The notes beneath the pieces are model-generated. The model made no database searches. It was not told where the DNA came from and worked only from the letters and a program-made list of their open reading frames with translations. From Hyphomicrobiales bacterium (GTDB lineage Bacteria; Pseudomonadota; Alphaproteobacteria; Rhizobiales; Xanthobacteraceae): a DNA stretch of 64,000 nucleotides. The position numbers were made by a program, and so were the translations under genes. Below, piece after piece: positions 44,030 to 54,347 of the stretch (position 1 is the first letter of the stretch; each line of letters starts with the position of its first letter). The stretch is taken from contig JAKFYI010000021.1 of NCBI GenBank assembly GCA_021730985.1, positions 62,001 through 126,000 on the forward strand, written 5' to 3'.

Positions 44030-44046
44030 GCCTTGCCGGTGCGGCG

Positions 44047-45687
44047 CTACTGCGCGACCACGGCGCCCGGCACGGCCTCGAGCGAGAAGGCGGCGGCGAA
44101 CAGCGCGCGGGTGTATTCGCTCTGCGGATTCTTGAACACCTCGGCGGCGGGGCCGGTTTCCACCACCTTGCCGTTCCGCATCACCACGAGGCGGCTCGCC
44201 AGCGCCGACACCACCTTGAGGTCATGCGAGATGAACAGGTAGGTCAGCTTGCGGCGCTTCTGGATATCGCGAAGCAGATCGACGATCTGGGCCTGGATCA
44301 GCATGTCGAGCGCGGAGGTGGGCTCGTCGAGCACCACAAAGTCCGGCTCGAGCACGACGGCGCGCGCGATCGCGATGCGTTGGCGCTGGCCGCCGGAGAA
44401 TTCGTGCGGATAGCGGAACCGCGTGGCGGGATCGAGGCCGACGTCGTTGAGCGCGACAAGCACGCGGCGATCGCGCTCCGCCGCCGTCATCTTCGGATGA
44501 TGAACGCCAAGCCCCTCGGAAATGATGTCGGCCACCGACATGCGCGGCGACAGCGACCCATACGGATCCTGAAACACCATCTGCATGTTGCGGCGGAACG
44601 GCCGCATTTCCTTGAACTGCAGGCCCTGCACGGTCTTGCCCATGAACACGATCGGGCCGTCCGAGGCGATCAGGCGCATGATGGCGAGGCCGAGCGTGGT
44701 CTTGCCGGAGCCGGATTCGCCGACCACGCCAAGCGTCTCGCCTTCGCGAACCTCGACGCTGACGCCATCCACCGCCTTGATGTGGCCGACCACCTTGCGC
44801 ATCAGTCCGCGCCGCACCGGGAACCAGACCTTGAGGTTGTCGGTCTTGATGACGACCGGGGCCGCATCGTTGAGCGGCGGCGCGATGCCCTTCGGCTCGG
44901 CGGCGAGCAACGCGCGCGTGTAGGGATGCGCGGGCGCGGTGTAGATCTGCTCCACCGGGCCCTGCTCGACGATCTTGCCCTTGCTCATCACGCAGACGCG
45001 GTCGGCGATCTTCCGCACAATGCCAAGATCATGCGTGATGTACAGCATCGCCATGCCGTGGCGGGTTTGTATTTCCTTGAGAAGCCGCAGAATTTGCGCC
45101 TGCACCGTCACGTCGAGCGCGGTGGTGGGCTCGTCGGCGATCAGCAGGTCGGGCTCGTTGGCGAGCGCCATCGCGATCATCACGCGCTGCCGCTGGCCGC
45201 CCGACAACTGGTGCGGATAGCTCTTGAGGCGGCCGGCCGGATCGGGAATGCCGACCTGGCTCAGCAGATCTAGGATGCGCGCCTGCGCAGCCGTGCCGGT
45301 GATGCCCTGGTGCAAGTCGAGAATCTCGGCGATCTGCCGCTCAATGGTGTGGAGCGGATTGAGCGAGGTCATCGGCTCCTGGAAGATGATGGTGATGTCG
45401 TTGCCGCGCACATGACGGATTTCGTTCTCCGACATGCCGAGTAGCTCTTTGCCCTTGAATAGAATTTTGCCGGAGGGATGGCTCGCCGACGGATAGGGCA
45501 GCAGCTTCATCACCGAAAGCGCGGTGGTCGATTTGCCCGAGCCGGACTCGCCGACCAGCGCAACGGTCTCGCGCTTCTTGATGTCGAAGGAAATCCGGTC
45601 GACGGCCAGCGTCTCACGGCCGCCCTGCGAGAAGGCAATGGAGAGGTCTTCGACGGTGAGCAGCGTTTCTTCGGCCATAGGGCTCAC
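44047..45687 (-). CDS. yejF: Peptide ABC transporter, duplicated ATPase subunit (YejF-like)
   Basis: This 546-residue protein has two complete ABC domains fused, each with Walker A (GESGSGKST near residue 43, GESGSGKTT near residue 330), the LSGGQRQRV / FSGGQRQRI signature, and Walker B ([26 protein letters not shown]). This architecture belongs to YejF/DppD-DppF fusions that energise peptide or microcin C uptake. It overlaps yejE by 4 nt. The small oligopeptide-type C-terminal regions are present after each domain. Confidence 0.94.
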   Translation of the reverse strand: MSPMAEETLLTVEDLSIAFSQGGRETLAVDRISFDIKKRETVALVGESGSGKSTTALSVMKLLPYPSASHPSGKILFKGKELLGMSENEIRHVRGNDITIIFQEPMTSLNPLHTIERQIAEILDLHQGITGTAAQARILDLLSQVGIPDPAGRLKSYPHQLSGGQRQRVMIAMALANEPDLLIADEPTTALDVTVQAQILRLLKEIQTRHGMAMLYITHDLGIVRKIADRVCVMSKGKIVEQGPVEQIYTAPAHPYTRALLAAEPKGIAPPLNDAAPVVIKTDNLKVWFPVRRGLMRKVVGHIKAVDGVSVEVREGETLGVVGESGSGKTTLGLAIMRLIASDGPIVFMGKTVQGLQFKEMRPFRRNMQMVFQDPYGSLSPRMSVADIISEGLGVHHPKMTAAERDRRVLVALNDVGLDPATRFRYPHEFSGGQRQRIAIARAVVLEPDFVVLDEPTSALDMLIQAQIVDLLRDIQKRRKLTYLFISHDLKVVSALASRLVVMRNGKVVETGPAAEVFKNPQSEYTRALFAAAFSLEAVPGAVVAQ

Positions 45688-46883
45688 CTGAATGCCTTGC
45701 GCGGATCGAAGGCGTCACGCACGGCCTCGCCGACGAAGATCAGCAGCGACAGCATGATGGCCACGGAGAAGAACCCCGCGAGGCTGAGCCACGGCGCCTG
45801 GATGTTGGACTTGCCCTGCGACAGCAATTCGCCGAGCGACGGCGAGCCGGGCGGCAGGCCGAAGCCCAGGAAGTCGAGCGCGGTCAGCGTCATGATCGAC
45901 GACGACAGGATGAACGGCAGGAAGGTCAGCGTCGCCACCATCGCGTTCGGCAGCAGGTGGCGGAACATGATGACGGCGTTGGACACGCCGAGCGCGCGCG
46001 CAGCCTGGATATACTCGAAGTTGCGGCCGCGAAGGAACTCGGCCCGCACCAGGCCGACCAGCGACACCCATGAGAACAGCAGAAGAATGCCGAGCAGCAC
46101 GAAGAAGCCCGGTACAAGCACCGAGGAAATGATCAGAAGAAGATACAGCGAGGGCACTGAGGTCCAGATTTCGATCACGCGCTGGAACAGCAGATCGGTC
46201 CAGCCGCCGAAGTAACCCTGCACCGCGCCTGCGAAAATCCCGATGATCGACGAGACGATGGTCAGCGTCAGCCCGAACAGAACCGAAATGCGGAAGCCGT
46301 AGATCAGACGCGCCACCACGTCGCGTCCCACGTCGTCGGTGCCGAACCAGTTGTATTCGAGGTCGCTGCAGCTCTTGAGGCCCTTCTTCTTGACCACCGC
46401 CATGCACTGCGCCTCGGTCAGCGACCAGGTCGGCGCCGATGGCGCCGGCGTCGGCAGATCGAGGTTGATGGTGTCATAGGAAAAGCGAACCGGCGTCCAC
46501 CAGATGCTGCCGCCCTTCTCGGCGATGAGCTTCTGCATATAGCCGCCGCGATAGTCCGCCGCGGTTTCGAACTCCCCGCCGAAGTCCGTTTCGGAGTAGG
46601 TCACGACGGCCGGAAAATACAGCCGCCCGTCGTGCCGGATCATGAACGGCTTGTCGTTGGCGATGAACTCGGCGAACAGCGACACGAAGAACAGCACCAG
46701 GAACAGCCAGAACGACCAGTAGCCGCGGCGGTTGCTTTTGAAGTTCTCCCACCGCCGCTTGTTGATCGGCGACAGCACGATGCGCCTGCGCTCCGGCGGC
46801 ACAACGGCACCGAGCGGCGACACCGACGATGTTTCGTCGATCTTTTCCGACAGCTCCCGGCCAACTTCGGCCTTTGCGTCCAC
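45684..46883 (-). CDS. yejE: Peptide ABC transporter permease (YejE-like)
   Basis: This 399-residue inner-membrane permease begins with a cytoplasmic stretch and the OppC N-terminal region (NKRRWENFKSNRRGYWSFWL), followed by a periplasmic domain (about 75-170) and the BPD core. The EAA-type loop is RAEFLRGRNFEYIQAARALG, near residues 285-304. The C-terminal [17 protein letters not shown] is typical of YejE. It pairs with YejB and is fed by the SBP genes upstream. It overlaps the ATPase gene by 4 nt. Confidence 0.93.
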   Translation of the reverse strand: MDAKAEVGRELSEKIDETSSVSPLGAVVPPERRRIVLSPINKRRWENFKSNRRGYWSFWLFLVLFFVSLFAEFIANDKPFMIRHDGRLYFPAVVTYSETDFGGEFETAADYRGGYMQKLIAEKGGSIWWTPVRFSYDTINLDLPTPAPSAPTWSLTEAQCMAVVKKKGLKSCSDLEYNWFGTDDVGRDVVARLIYGFRISVLFGLTLTIVSSIIGIFAGAVQGYFGGWTDLLFQRVIEIWTSVPSLYLLLIISSVLVPGFFVLLGILLLFSWVSLVGLVRAEFLRGRNFEYIQAARALGVSNAVIMFRHLLPNAMVATLTFLPFILSSSIMTLTALDFLGFGLPPGSPSLGELLSQGKSNIQAPWLSLAGFFSVAIMLSLLIFVGEAVRDAFDPRKAFR

Positions 46884-46884
46884 C

Positions 46885-48003
46885 TCAGACCTCCCGCGTC
46901 TCGAAATCGATGCGCGGATCGATCCACGTATAGGTGAGGTCCGAGATCAAATTCACCACCAGTCCGATCAAGGCGAAGATATAGAGCGTGGCGAACACCA
47001 CGGGATAGTCGCGGTTGAGCACGCTTTCGAAACCGAGCAGGCCCAGACCGTCGAGCGAAAAGATCGTCTCGATCAGCAATGAGCCGGAGAAGAATGCGTG
47101 CACGAACGCCGAGGGGAAGCCCGCGATCACGATCAGCATCGCGTTGCGGAACACATGGCCGTACAGCGTCTGCCGCGAGGTGCAGCCCTTGGCGCGCGCG
47201 GTCAGCACGTACTGCTTGCGGATCTCGTCGAGGAACGAGTTCTTGGTGAGCAGCGACATGGTGGCGAACGCGCCCAGCACCATGGCGGTCAGCGGAAGCG
47301 CGAGGTGCCAGAAGTAATCTGTGATCTTGGCGTACCAGGGCAGCGTGGCCCAGTTCTCCGATGTCAGGCCGCGCAACGGGAACCAGTCCAGATAGGAGCC
47401 GCCGGCGAACACGATGATCAGCAGGATCGCGAACAGGAAGCCCGGAATGGCGTAGCCGATGATGATGACGCCCGAGGTCCAGACGTCGAACCGCGAGCCG
47501 TCCGACACCGCCTTGCGGATGCCGAGCGGGATCGAGATCAGATAGGTGAACAGCGTCATCCAGATGCCGAGCGACATCGACACCGGCAGCTTCTCCTTGA
47601 CCAGCTCCATCACGTTGGTGTCGCGGAAATAGCTCTTGCCGAAATCGAACCGCAGGTAGTTCCAAAGCATCAGCAGGAAGCGCTCGTGGGCCGGCTTGTC
47701 GAAGCCGAACTGCACCTCAAGCTTCTTGATGAAGTCAGGGTCCAGACCCTGGGCGCCGCGGTATTTGGACGTGGTGGTATCGATCTGCGAACCGCCCTGG
47801 GCGCCGCCCCGGGTGCCGAAGTCGCCGCCCCCGCCCGAACCCGGAATGCGGGAACCCGCGCCGGTGTCGGCGCCGGAGAGCTGGGCGATCACCCGCTCGA
47901 TCGGGCCGCCAGGGGCGAACTGCACCACCACGAAGGAAATGAGCATGATACCAAGCAGGGTCGGGATCATGAACAGCAGGCGGCGGACGATATAAGCGCT
48001 CAT
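46885..48003 (-). CDS. yejB: Peptide ABC transporter permease (YejB-like)
   Basis: This 372-residue permease has a YejB-specific Gly/Ser-rich periplasmic insertion (about residues 48-90, with [12 protein letters not shown] and [12 protein letters not shown]) after the first membrane segment. The BPD core has the EAA-type loop [16 protein letters not shown], and the end is [15 protein letters not shown]. coli YejB carries a similar insertion, which supports the yej assignment over dpp or opp. One nucleotide separates it from yejE, so the pair is translationally linked. Confidence 0.94.
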   Translation of the reverse strand: MSAYIVRRLLFMIPTLLGIMLISFVVVQFAPGGPIERVIAQLSGADTGAGSRIPGSGGGGDFGTRGGAQGGSQIDTTTSKYRGAQGLDPDFIKKLEVQFGFDKPAHERFLLMLWNYLRFDFGKSYFRDTNVMELVKEKLPVSMSLGIWMTLFTYLISIPLGIRKAVSDGSRFDVWTSGVIIIGYAIPGFLFAILLIIVFAGGSYLDWFPLRGLTSENWATLPWYAKITDYFWHLALPLTAMVLGAFATMSLLTKNSFLDEIRKQYVLTARAKGCTSRQTLYGHVFRNAMLIVIAGFPSAFVHAFFSGSLLIETIFSLDGLGLLGFESVLNRDYPVVFATLYIFALIGLVVNLISDLTYTWIDPRIDFETREV

Positions 48004-48081
48004 GGCTGAAGCAGACTATCCGGTTTCGGGGAGCATCCTGGATCGCAAGGATGACGGAGTGACGGCGGACGCGCCAGCACC

Positions 48082-49950
48082 TTAACCTCTCTGTGAGGAC
48101 TTCGCCGCCTTCTCGGGGTCATACCACCAGGTTTCAAGCACGCCCCGGGCATATCGAGGCTTGGCGGACGGGCGGCCGAACACGTCCCAGTAGGCGATCC
48201 AATGCGAGGCCTTGTACCAGTGGGGGATCCAATAGCGGCCGGCTCGGATCAGCCGGTCCAGCGCCCGGCAGGCGGTGTTGAGCTGGGCGCGGCTTTCGGC
48301 CGCAATCACCTTCTCGATCATGGCGTCGATCGCCGGATCGACGATGCCGGCCAGGTTCTGCGAGCCTTTGAGACCGGCTGCCTGTGATGAGAAATAAGAT
48401 CGCAGCGAATCCCCCGGCGTCGCCGAGAACCCGAACCGCTGGATCACCACGTCGTAGTCGAAATCGTTGCGGCGGTTCTGCATCTGAACCGGATCGACGA
48501 TCCGGATGGTGGCATCGATGCCGAGCGTGTTGAGGTTCTTGATGAAAGGCATGTGGTGCGGCTGAAACGTCGGCTCCTCGATCAGGAATTCGATGGTGAG
48601 CCGTTCGCCGTTCGGGCCGATGCGCTTGCCGTCCTTGATAACGTAGCCCGCTTCGTTGAGGAGATGCCCGCCCCGGCGCAGCAGCGTGCGATCGGCGCCG
48701 GAGCCGTCCGAGACCGGCGGCACGAACGGCTCGCCAAACACCTCGTCCGGCACCTTGCCACGGAAGGGCTCCAACAGCGCCAGTTCCTCGGGACTGGGCT
48801 TGCCATGCGCCATCATTTCCGAATTCTGGAACACGGAGTGCGTGCGGTCGTAAGACCCGTACATGATGTGCTTGTTGGTCCATTCGAAATCGAACGCAAA
48901 GGCCAGCGCCTCGCGGAATTTCGGATGCTTGAATTTCGGCAAGCGCGTGTTGAGGAACCAGCCCTGCGCCCCTGACGGCGTGTCGTCGGCGATCACTTCG
49001 CGCTTCACCCGCTTATCCTTGATCGCGGGGAAATCGTATCGCGTCGCCCAGATGCGCGAGGTGAATTCTTCGCGGAACAGATAGCTGCGCCCGGTGAATC
49101 CTTCGAACGCCACGTCGCGGTCGCGGTAATATTCGAACCGCACGGCATCGAAGTTGTAATGACCGCGCGATACCGGAAGGTCGGTGCCCCACCAGTCCTT
49201 TTGGCGCTGGTATTCGATGTAGCGGCCGGGCTCGAAGCGGCCGACCTTGTAGGGCCCGCCGCCGAGCGGCACGTCGAGCGTGGTCTCGTCGAACGGCCGG
49301 GCGGTATAGTACGCCCTTGAGAACACCGGCAGCCCCGCCGCGAACAGCGGCACGTCGCGGGCACGCTCGGGCTTGAAGCGCAGCACCACCGTTGCGTCAT
49401 CGGCGGCCTCGGCGCCGATGAAATCCCGCAGCAATTGGGTGATGATCGGGTGGCCCTTCTCCTTCAGAACACCGAGCGAGAACGCGACATCGTGCGCGGT
49501 CATCCGAGTGCCGTCGTGGAATTTCGCCTCGGGCCGCATCAGGAAACGGTAGCTCTGACCGTCCGGAGAAATCCGCACCGCACGCGCAGCCAGCCCGTAG
49601 ATGGCGTCGGGCTCGTCGCTGGCGCGCACCATCAAACTCGCAAACGTCAGCTCCATGCCCTGCGCCGCGTCGCCGCGCAGGATGTAGCTGTTGAGCGAGT
49701 TGAAGGTAAGGAAGGCTTGATTGTACTGCCGGCTCGGGCCGACTTGCGAGAACAGGCCGCCCTTGGGCGCTTTCGGGTCGGCGTAGTCGAAATGGCTGAA
49801 GTCCGCCGGATACTTCAGCTCGCCGAACGACGACATGCCGTGGCGCTCGGCCTCGGCTGCGGTTTGAGCCGCGGCTTCAAAGCCCGCCGCACCGGCCGCC
49901 GCGGCGCCCGCGCCGATGATCAGAACATCACGGCGCGAGGGCTGCCTCAC
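48082..49950 (-). CDS. Peptide-binding SBP family 5 protein, first (YejA-like)
   Basis: This 622-residue periplasmic solute-binding protein carries a twin-arginine signal (PSRRDVLIIGAGAAAAG). The mature protein has the YejA-like start MSSFGELKYPADFSHFDYADP and the usual ligand-pocket blocks LMRPEAKFHDGTRMTAHDVAF and AFAFDFEWTNKHIMYGSYDR. It overlaps the next SBP gene by 4 nt (ATGA). The two SBPs share architecture and likely arose by duplication. It probably delivers peptides to the YejBEF-like transporter. Confidence 0.93.
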   Translation of the reverse strand: MRQPSRRDVLIIGAGAAAAGAAGFEAAAQTAAEAERHGMSSFGELKYPADFSHFDYADPKAPKGGLFSQVGPSRQYNQAFLTFNSLNSYILRGDAAQGMELTFASLMVRASDEPDAIYGLAARAVRISPDGQSYRFLMRPEAKFHDGTRMTAHDVAFSLGVLKEKGHPIITQLLRDFIGAEAADDATVVLRFKPERARDVPLFAAGLPVFSRAYYTARPFDETTLDVPLGGGPYKVGRFEPGRYIEYQRQKDWWGTDLPVSRGHYNFDAVRFEYYRDRDVAFEGFTGRSYLFREEFTSRIWATRYDFPAIKDKRVKREVIADDTPSGAQGWFLNTRLPKFKHPKFREALAFAFDFEWTNKHIMYGSYDRTHSVFQNSEMMAHGKPSPEELALLEPFRGKVPDEVFGEPFVPPVSDGSGADRTLLRRGGHLLNEAGYVIKDGKRIGPNGERLTIEFLIEEPTFQPHHMPFIKNLNTLGIDATIRIVDPVQMQNRRNDFDYDVVIQRFGFSATPGDSLRSYFSSQAAGLKGSQNLAGIVDPAIDAMIEKVIAAESRAQLNTACRALDRLIRAGRYWIPHWYKASHWIAYWDVFGRPSAKPRYARGVLETWWYDPEKAAKSSQRG

Positions 49951-51851
49951 GAACGATTACCGGCCTTCTCGGCCTTTTCCCTGTCCCACCACCAGATGGT
50001 CGGGAACGCGGAGAAGCCGTATTTCGGCATCGGATCGGGCCGGCTGAAGCGATTCCATCGCGCGCTGCGGACCTTGCCGTAGGTCCACTGCGGTACGACA
50101 TAGTGGTTCCACAACAGCACGCGGTCCATCGCTTTGGTGGCAGCCACCAGCTCGTCGCGATTCTTGGCGAAGATCACGCGATCGATCAAGGCATCGACCG
50201 CCGGGTTCTTGATGCCCGCGAAATTCCGCGAGCCGGCCCGATCGGCGGCCTCGGTGCCCCAGTAGCCGCGCTGCTCGTTGCCGGGCGACAGCGACTGCCC
50301 CCACACCGACGTGATGACATCGTAATCCCATTGACGCAGCCGGTTTTCGTACTGCGCGTCATCGGCGATCCGCATGTTGACGGTGATGCCGAGGCGATCG
50401 AGGTTCGGCTTGTACGGTTCGACGAAGCGCACCGAATCCGGGCTCGAAAGCAGAAACTCCACCACCATCGGCTCGTTGGTCTTGACGTTGGTCAGGCGGC
50501 GGTTGCGGATTTCCCAGCCGGCCTCACGCAGCAGCCGAACGCCCTCGCGCAGGTTGGTGCGCACCGCGTCTTCGTTGCCGCCGACCGGATTCGTGAACGG
50601 CTGCGTGAACACCTCTGGGGGCACCTTGTCGCGCACCGTTTCAAGAATCGCGAGCTCCTGACCCTGCGGCAGATCGCGCGCAGCCAATTCCACGCCTTCG
50701 AAATAGCTGGCAATGCGCTTGTATTGGCCGAAGAAGATCTGCTTGTTCATCTCCTCGAAATCGAACGCGAAGTTGAACGCGCGCCGCACACGAGCATCTT
50801 TGAACTTGTCGCGCCGGCTGTTGAACACGAAAGCCTGCATCACGCCGGACGAATTGATCGGAAATTCCTCCAGCACGACGCGTTTGTCGCGCACCGCCGG
50901 GAAGTCGTAGGCGGTCGCCCAGTTCTTGGCGCTGTTCTCGCTGCGCCAGTCGGTCTGGTCGGCCTTGAAGGCTTCGAGCGCCACTGTGAAGTCGCGGAAA
51001 TATTCGTAACGCAGTTCGTCGAAGTTATCGCGGCCGACGTTCACCGGCAGATCCTTGCCCCAGTAATCCTTGACGCGCTCGTAGGTGATGCTGCGGCCCG
51101 CGACGAAGCTCTTGATCTTGTAGGCGCCGCCGCCGAGCGGCGGCTCAAGCGTGGTCGCGCTGACGTCGCGCTTGCGGCCGTTGGCGTCGGTGCCTTCCCA
51201 AAAATGTTTGGGGATCACGTTGAGCTGGCCGACGATCTGCGGCAATTCGCGGTTGCCCGGCGCGTCGAACGTGAAGGTGATGTCGCGCTCGCCGGTCTTC
51301 TCCGCCTTCACGACATGGCGGTAGTAGGCCGAATACTGCGGGTGGTTCTTCTTGAAAGCGTCGAGCGAGAAGATCACGTCATCGACGGTGACCGGTTTGC
51401 CGTCGTGCCATTTTGCCTCGGCGCGCAGCCGGTAGGTCACCGAGGAATGATCGTCCGGGTGGCTGACCGATTCGGCGAGCAGCCCGTATTCGGTGGACAC
51501 CTCATCGAGCGCCGGCGCCATGAGCGTGTCGTAGAGCTGGTTGATGCCCGCGGCCAGCGAGCCTTTGACGCCGCCCGGCACCATGTTGAAATTATCGAAC
51601 GTGCCGAATGCGTTCAGCCGCGCAGCGCCGGCCTTGGGGGCGCTGACATTGACGTAGTCGAAGTTCTTGAAGCCTTCGGGGTATTTCAGGTCGCCGAACA
51701 GCGACAGGCCGTGCCGCCAGGTCCGCTCCTGAGCCAATGCGCCTTGGGCCAGCGCGCCTTGCGGCGGAGCGCCAAGGGTGCCGATGGCGGGCGTCGCAAG
51801 GGCGGCAGCGCCGGTGCGCAAGAGGGCTCGGCGGGAGAGGCGCATAGGCAA
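49947..51851 (-). CDS. Peptide-binding SBP family 5 protein, second
   Basis: This 634-residue periplasmic binding protein has a Tat-type signal (LSRRALLRTGAAALATPAIG). It is paralogous to the downstream SBP: LSLFGDLKYPEGFKNFDYVNVSAP at the start, RAEAKWHDGKPVTVDDVIFSLDA in the first lobe, and FAFDFEEMNKQIFFGQYKRI in the second lobe. It is the first gene of the five-gene yej-like operon. The two binding proteins could broaden the peptide range of one transporter, but which ligands they bind is unknown. Confidence 0.92.
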   Translation of the reverse strand: MPMRLSRRALLRTGAAALATPAIGTLGAPPQGALAQGALAQERTWRHGLSLFGDLKYPEGFKNFDYVNVSAPKAGAARLNAFGTFDNFNMVPGGVKGSLAAGINQLYDTLMAPALDEVSTEYGLLAESVSHPDDHSSVTYRLRAEAKWHDGKPVTVDDVIFSLDAFKKNHPQYSAYYRHVVKAEKTGERDITFTFDAPGNRELPQIVGQLNVIPKHFWEGTDANGRKRDVSATTLEPPLGGGAYKIKSFVAGRSITYERVKDYWGKDLPVNVGRDNFDELRYEYFRDFTVALEAFKADQTDWRSENSAKNWATAYDFPAVRDKRVVLEEFPINSSGVMQAFVFNSRRDKFKDARVRRAFNFAFDFEEMNKQIFFGQYKRIASYFEGVELAARDLPQGQELAILETVRDKVPPEVFTQPFTNPVGGNEDAVRTNLREGVRLLREAGWEIRNRRLTNVKTNEPMVVEFLLSSPDSVRFVEPYKPNLDRLGITVNMRIADDAQYENRLRQWDYDVITSVWGQSLSPGNEQRGYWGTEAADRAGSRNFAGIKNPAVDALIDRVIFAKNRDELVAATKAMDRVLLWNHYVVPQWTYGKVRSARWNRFSRPDPMPKYGFSAFPTIWWWDREKAEKAGNRS

Positions 51852-51984
51852 AGCTCCGGGCGGTGTGGACTGCGTTTAGGCAAACACCGCTAAGAGCCGA
51901 TTATGTCGGATTTTGAATGGTTCGCCAGCCGCAACGCGGCGTCCCACTTCAATTGTACGTGGTCTAAAGCGCCAAAACGCCGCG

Positions 51985-52566
51985 TCAGCGCTGCGCTAAT
52001 TGTCCCGGCGCGGTCCCGGCGTCGGCCGCCTTCGGCAGCGGCGTGGGATTGTCGGATTTGGAATTGATGTACGTCAGCAGGTCCGCCCGTTCGGTGGCGC
52101 GCGGAACGCCGTTGAAGGTCATCGTGGTGCCCGGCACAAAACCCTTGGGGTTCAGAACGAACGCGTTGAGATCGTCGATCGTCCAGTTGCCGCCCTTGCC
52201 CTTCATCCCAGCCGAATAGTTGAAGCCCGCGACCGACGCCTTGGCGCGGCCCACGATGCCGTAGAGGTTCGGGCCGACCCGGTTGGGCTCGCCCTTGCCG
52301 AAGGTATGGCAAGCGACGCACTTCTTGGCCGAGGCCTCGCCACGGCCCATGTCGGCGGCGGCAAACAGCTTGGCGATCGGCTCCTCGGGAGCAGCCGGCG
52401 CACCGGGCTTGCCGGCCGGGGCCGCCTCCTGAACCACGATGTCGTAGCCGGGCTTGGCCGGCTTGTGCGGGGCAAACAGCGCGTTGGCCGTGATGTTGAG
52501 CGACAGAAGCACGAGGCAGCAGCCGAGCACCGCACCCATCACTTTGTTCAGTTCAAAGGAATCCAT
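51985..52566 (-). CDS. cycM: Membrane-anchored cytochrome c (CycM-like)
   Basis: This 193-residue class I cytochrome c has an uncleaved N-terminal anchor (about residues 9-30), a Pro/Ala linker (about 32-65) and a heme domain. The heme-binding CVACH is at residues 83-87, GPNLYGIVGR follows, and the axial Met is in GTTMTFNG. It resembles Bradyrhizobium CycM, which carries electrons from the bc1 complex to terminal oxidases. ATG 52566 opens the family N-terminus (MDSFELNKVMGAVLG). It is divergent from kdsB. Confidence 0.9.
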   Translation of the reverse strand: MDSFELNKVMGAVLGCCLVLLSLNITANALFAPHKPAKPGYDIVVQEAAPAGKPGAPAAPEEPIAKLFAAADMGRGEASAKKCVACHTFGKGEPNRVGPNLYGIVGRAKASVAGFNYSAGMKGKGGNWTIDDLNAFVLNPKGFVPGTTMTFNGVPRATERADLLTYINSKSDNPTPLPKAADAGTAPGQLAQR

Positions 52567-52713
52567 CGCGGCTCGGCTCCAGCTACCAAAAGCGTTATTC
52601 GGCTGGCCCACGGGGAACCCCGCGGCGGCGCAGGAATACCCGGTTTTCCTCGCCCCTGGCAACCCGTATAACGCCCTGCGACATCCCTTCAAACACCAGA
52701 GCCGGGGCGGGAC

Positions 52714-53451
52714 ATGGCCGATGACGTCCTGATCTTGATCCCGGCCCGCATGGCCTCGACCCGCCTGCCCGGCAAGCCGCTGGCGGACATCGCAGGCCTG
52801 CCGATGATCGTTCATGTGCTGCGGCGCGCCGAGGAGGCCCGCATCGGCACGGTGGCGGTGGCGACCGATTCCGAGGCGGTCGCCACGGCTGTGGAAAAGG
52901 CCGGCGGCCGCGCCGTGATGACGCGGGCCGACCACGTTTCGGGTTCCGACCGGATCTTCGAGGCGCTCCAACAGATCGACCCGCAGGGCCGCGCCGGGAT
53001 CGTCGTCAACGTGCAGGGCGACCTGCCGACCCTGGCGCCGGGCGACCTGAAGGCCGCACTCGCGCCGCTCGCCGATCCCGCGGTCGATATCGCGACGCTG
53101 GCCGCGGAGATCACCAAGGCCGGCGAGCGCGACAATCCGAATGTGGTCAAGCTGGTGGGGTCGCAGGTTTGGCCCGGACGGTTGCGCGCGCTCTACTTCA
53201 CCCGCGCCATCGCGCCCACCGGCGACGGCCCGCTCTATCATCACATCGGGCTTTATGCGTATCGCCGCGACGCGCTGGCGCGCTTCGTCAAGCTGCCGCC
53301 CTCGCCGCTCGAATTGCGCGAGCGGCTGGAGCAGTTGCGCGCGCTGGAAGCGGGCATGCGGATCGACGCGACGATCGTGAGCAGCGTGCCGCTCGGCGTC
53401 GATACGCCGGAGGATCTCGAAACCGCGCGCGCCGTGCTGGGCGGGCGTTGA
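52714..53451 (+). CDS. kdsB: 3-deoxy-manno-octulosonate cytidylyltransferase
   Basis: This 245-residue enzyme activates KDO with CTP to CMP-KDO for lipopolysaccharide inner core synthesis. Family features are [20 protein letters not shown] (nucleotide binding near residues 6-25), [16 protein letters not shown], and VVNVQGDLP with the metal-binding Asp. The later [13 protein letters not shown] and [13 protein letters not shown] are also diagnostic. It is divergent from the cytochrome gene and followed by pheA 30 nt later, so the two may be cotranscribed. Confidence 0.95.
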   Translation: MADDVLILIPARMASTRLPGKPLADIAGLPMIVHVLRRAEEARIGTVAVATDSEAVATAVEKAGGRAVMTRADHVSGSDRIFEALQQIDPQGRAGIVVNVQGDLPTLAPGDLKAALAPLADPAVDIATLAAEITKAGERDNPNVVKLVGSQVWPGRLRALYFTRAIAPTGDGPLYHHIGLYAYRRDALARFVKLPPSPLELRERLEQLRALEAGMRIDATIVSSVPLGVDTPEDLETARAVLGGR

Positions 53452-53481
53452 CTCGAACAGTGCAGTGGGCGAAACCGGGCC

Positions 53482-54339
53482 ATGGCAAAGATGAAAGTCG
53501 CGTTCCAGGGTGAGCCTGGCGCCAATTCGCATCTCGCGATCCGCGAGGCCTATCCGGATGCCGAAGCGCTGGCGTGCGCAACCTTCGAGGATGCGTTCAC
53601 CGCGATTTCGTCAGGCGACGCCGCGCTCGGCATGATCCCGGTGGAGAATTCGGTGGCCGGCCGCGTTGCCGACATCCACCACCTGATGCCGGACTCCAAC
53701 CTTCACATCGTCGGCGAGCACTTCATGCCCGTGCGGCACCAGTTGCTGGCGCCGAAGGGCGCAACCGTGAAGGACATCCGGACGGTCGAGAGCCACGTCC
53801 ACGCGCTCGGCCAGTGCCGCAAGGTGATCCGCCGGCTCGGAATCCGGCCGATCGTCGCAGCCGACACCGCGGGCTCCGCGCGCATCGTGGCCGAGGCCGG
53901 CGACAAGTCGCGCGCCGCGATCGCCACGCGACTCGCTGCGGAAATCTACGGACTCGATATCCTTGAGGAAAACGTCGAGGACGAAGCGCACAACACCACG
54001 CGCTTCATCGTGCTATCGCGCGAAAAGAAGTGGGCGACGCGCGGCAAGAGCAAGGTCATCACGACATTCGTGTTCCGGGTCAAGAACGTGCCGGCTGCGC
54101 TCTACAAGGCGCTGGGTGGTTTCGCCACCAACGGCATCAACATGACCAAGCTCGAAAGCTACATGATCGAAGGTAATTTCTTTGCCACGCAGTTCTACGC
54201 CGACGTCGAGGGCCATCCCGACGACCGCGGGCTGGTGTTCGCGCTCGAAGAGCTTTCGTTTTTCTGCAAGGAGCTGAAGGTGCTCGGAGTCTATCCCGCG
54301 CACGAGTTCCGCGAAGCGTTCGAGGAAGTGAAGGATTAG
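53482..54339 (+). CDS. pheA: Prephenate dehydratase
   Basis: This 285-residue monofunctional enzyme converts prephenate to phenylpyruvate in phenylalanine synthesis. The catalytic PDT domain (about 4-180) has VAFQGEPGANSHLA, MIPVENSVAGRV and the TRF motif in NTTRFIVLSR. The C-terminal ACT domain (about 195-285) includes NGINMTKLESYMIEGNF, the site of feedback binding. No chorismate mutase domain is fused. A run of eight T residues follows the stop. A pcaD-like gene starts 8 nt later. Confidence 0.95.
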   Translation: MAKMKVAFQGEPGANSHLAIREAYPDAEALACATFEDAFTAISSGDAALGMIPVENSVAGRVADIHHLMPDSNLHIVGEHFMPVRHQLLAPKGATVKDIRTVESHVHALGQCRKVIRRLGIRPIVAADTAGSARIVAEAGDKSRAAIATRLAAEIYGLDILEENVEDEAHNTTRFIVLSREKKWATRGKSKVITTFVFRVKNVPAALYKALGGFATNGINMTKLESYMIEGNFFATQFYADVEGHPDDRGLVFALEELSFFCKELKVLGVYPAHEFREAFEEVKD

Positions 54340-54347
54340 TTTTTTTT

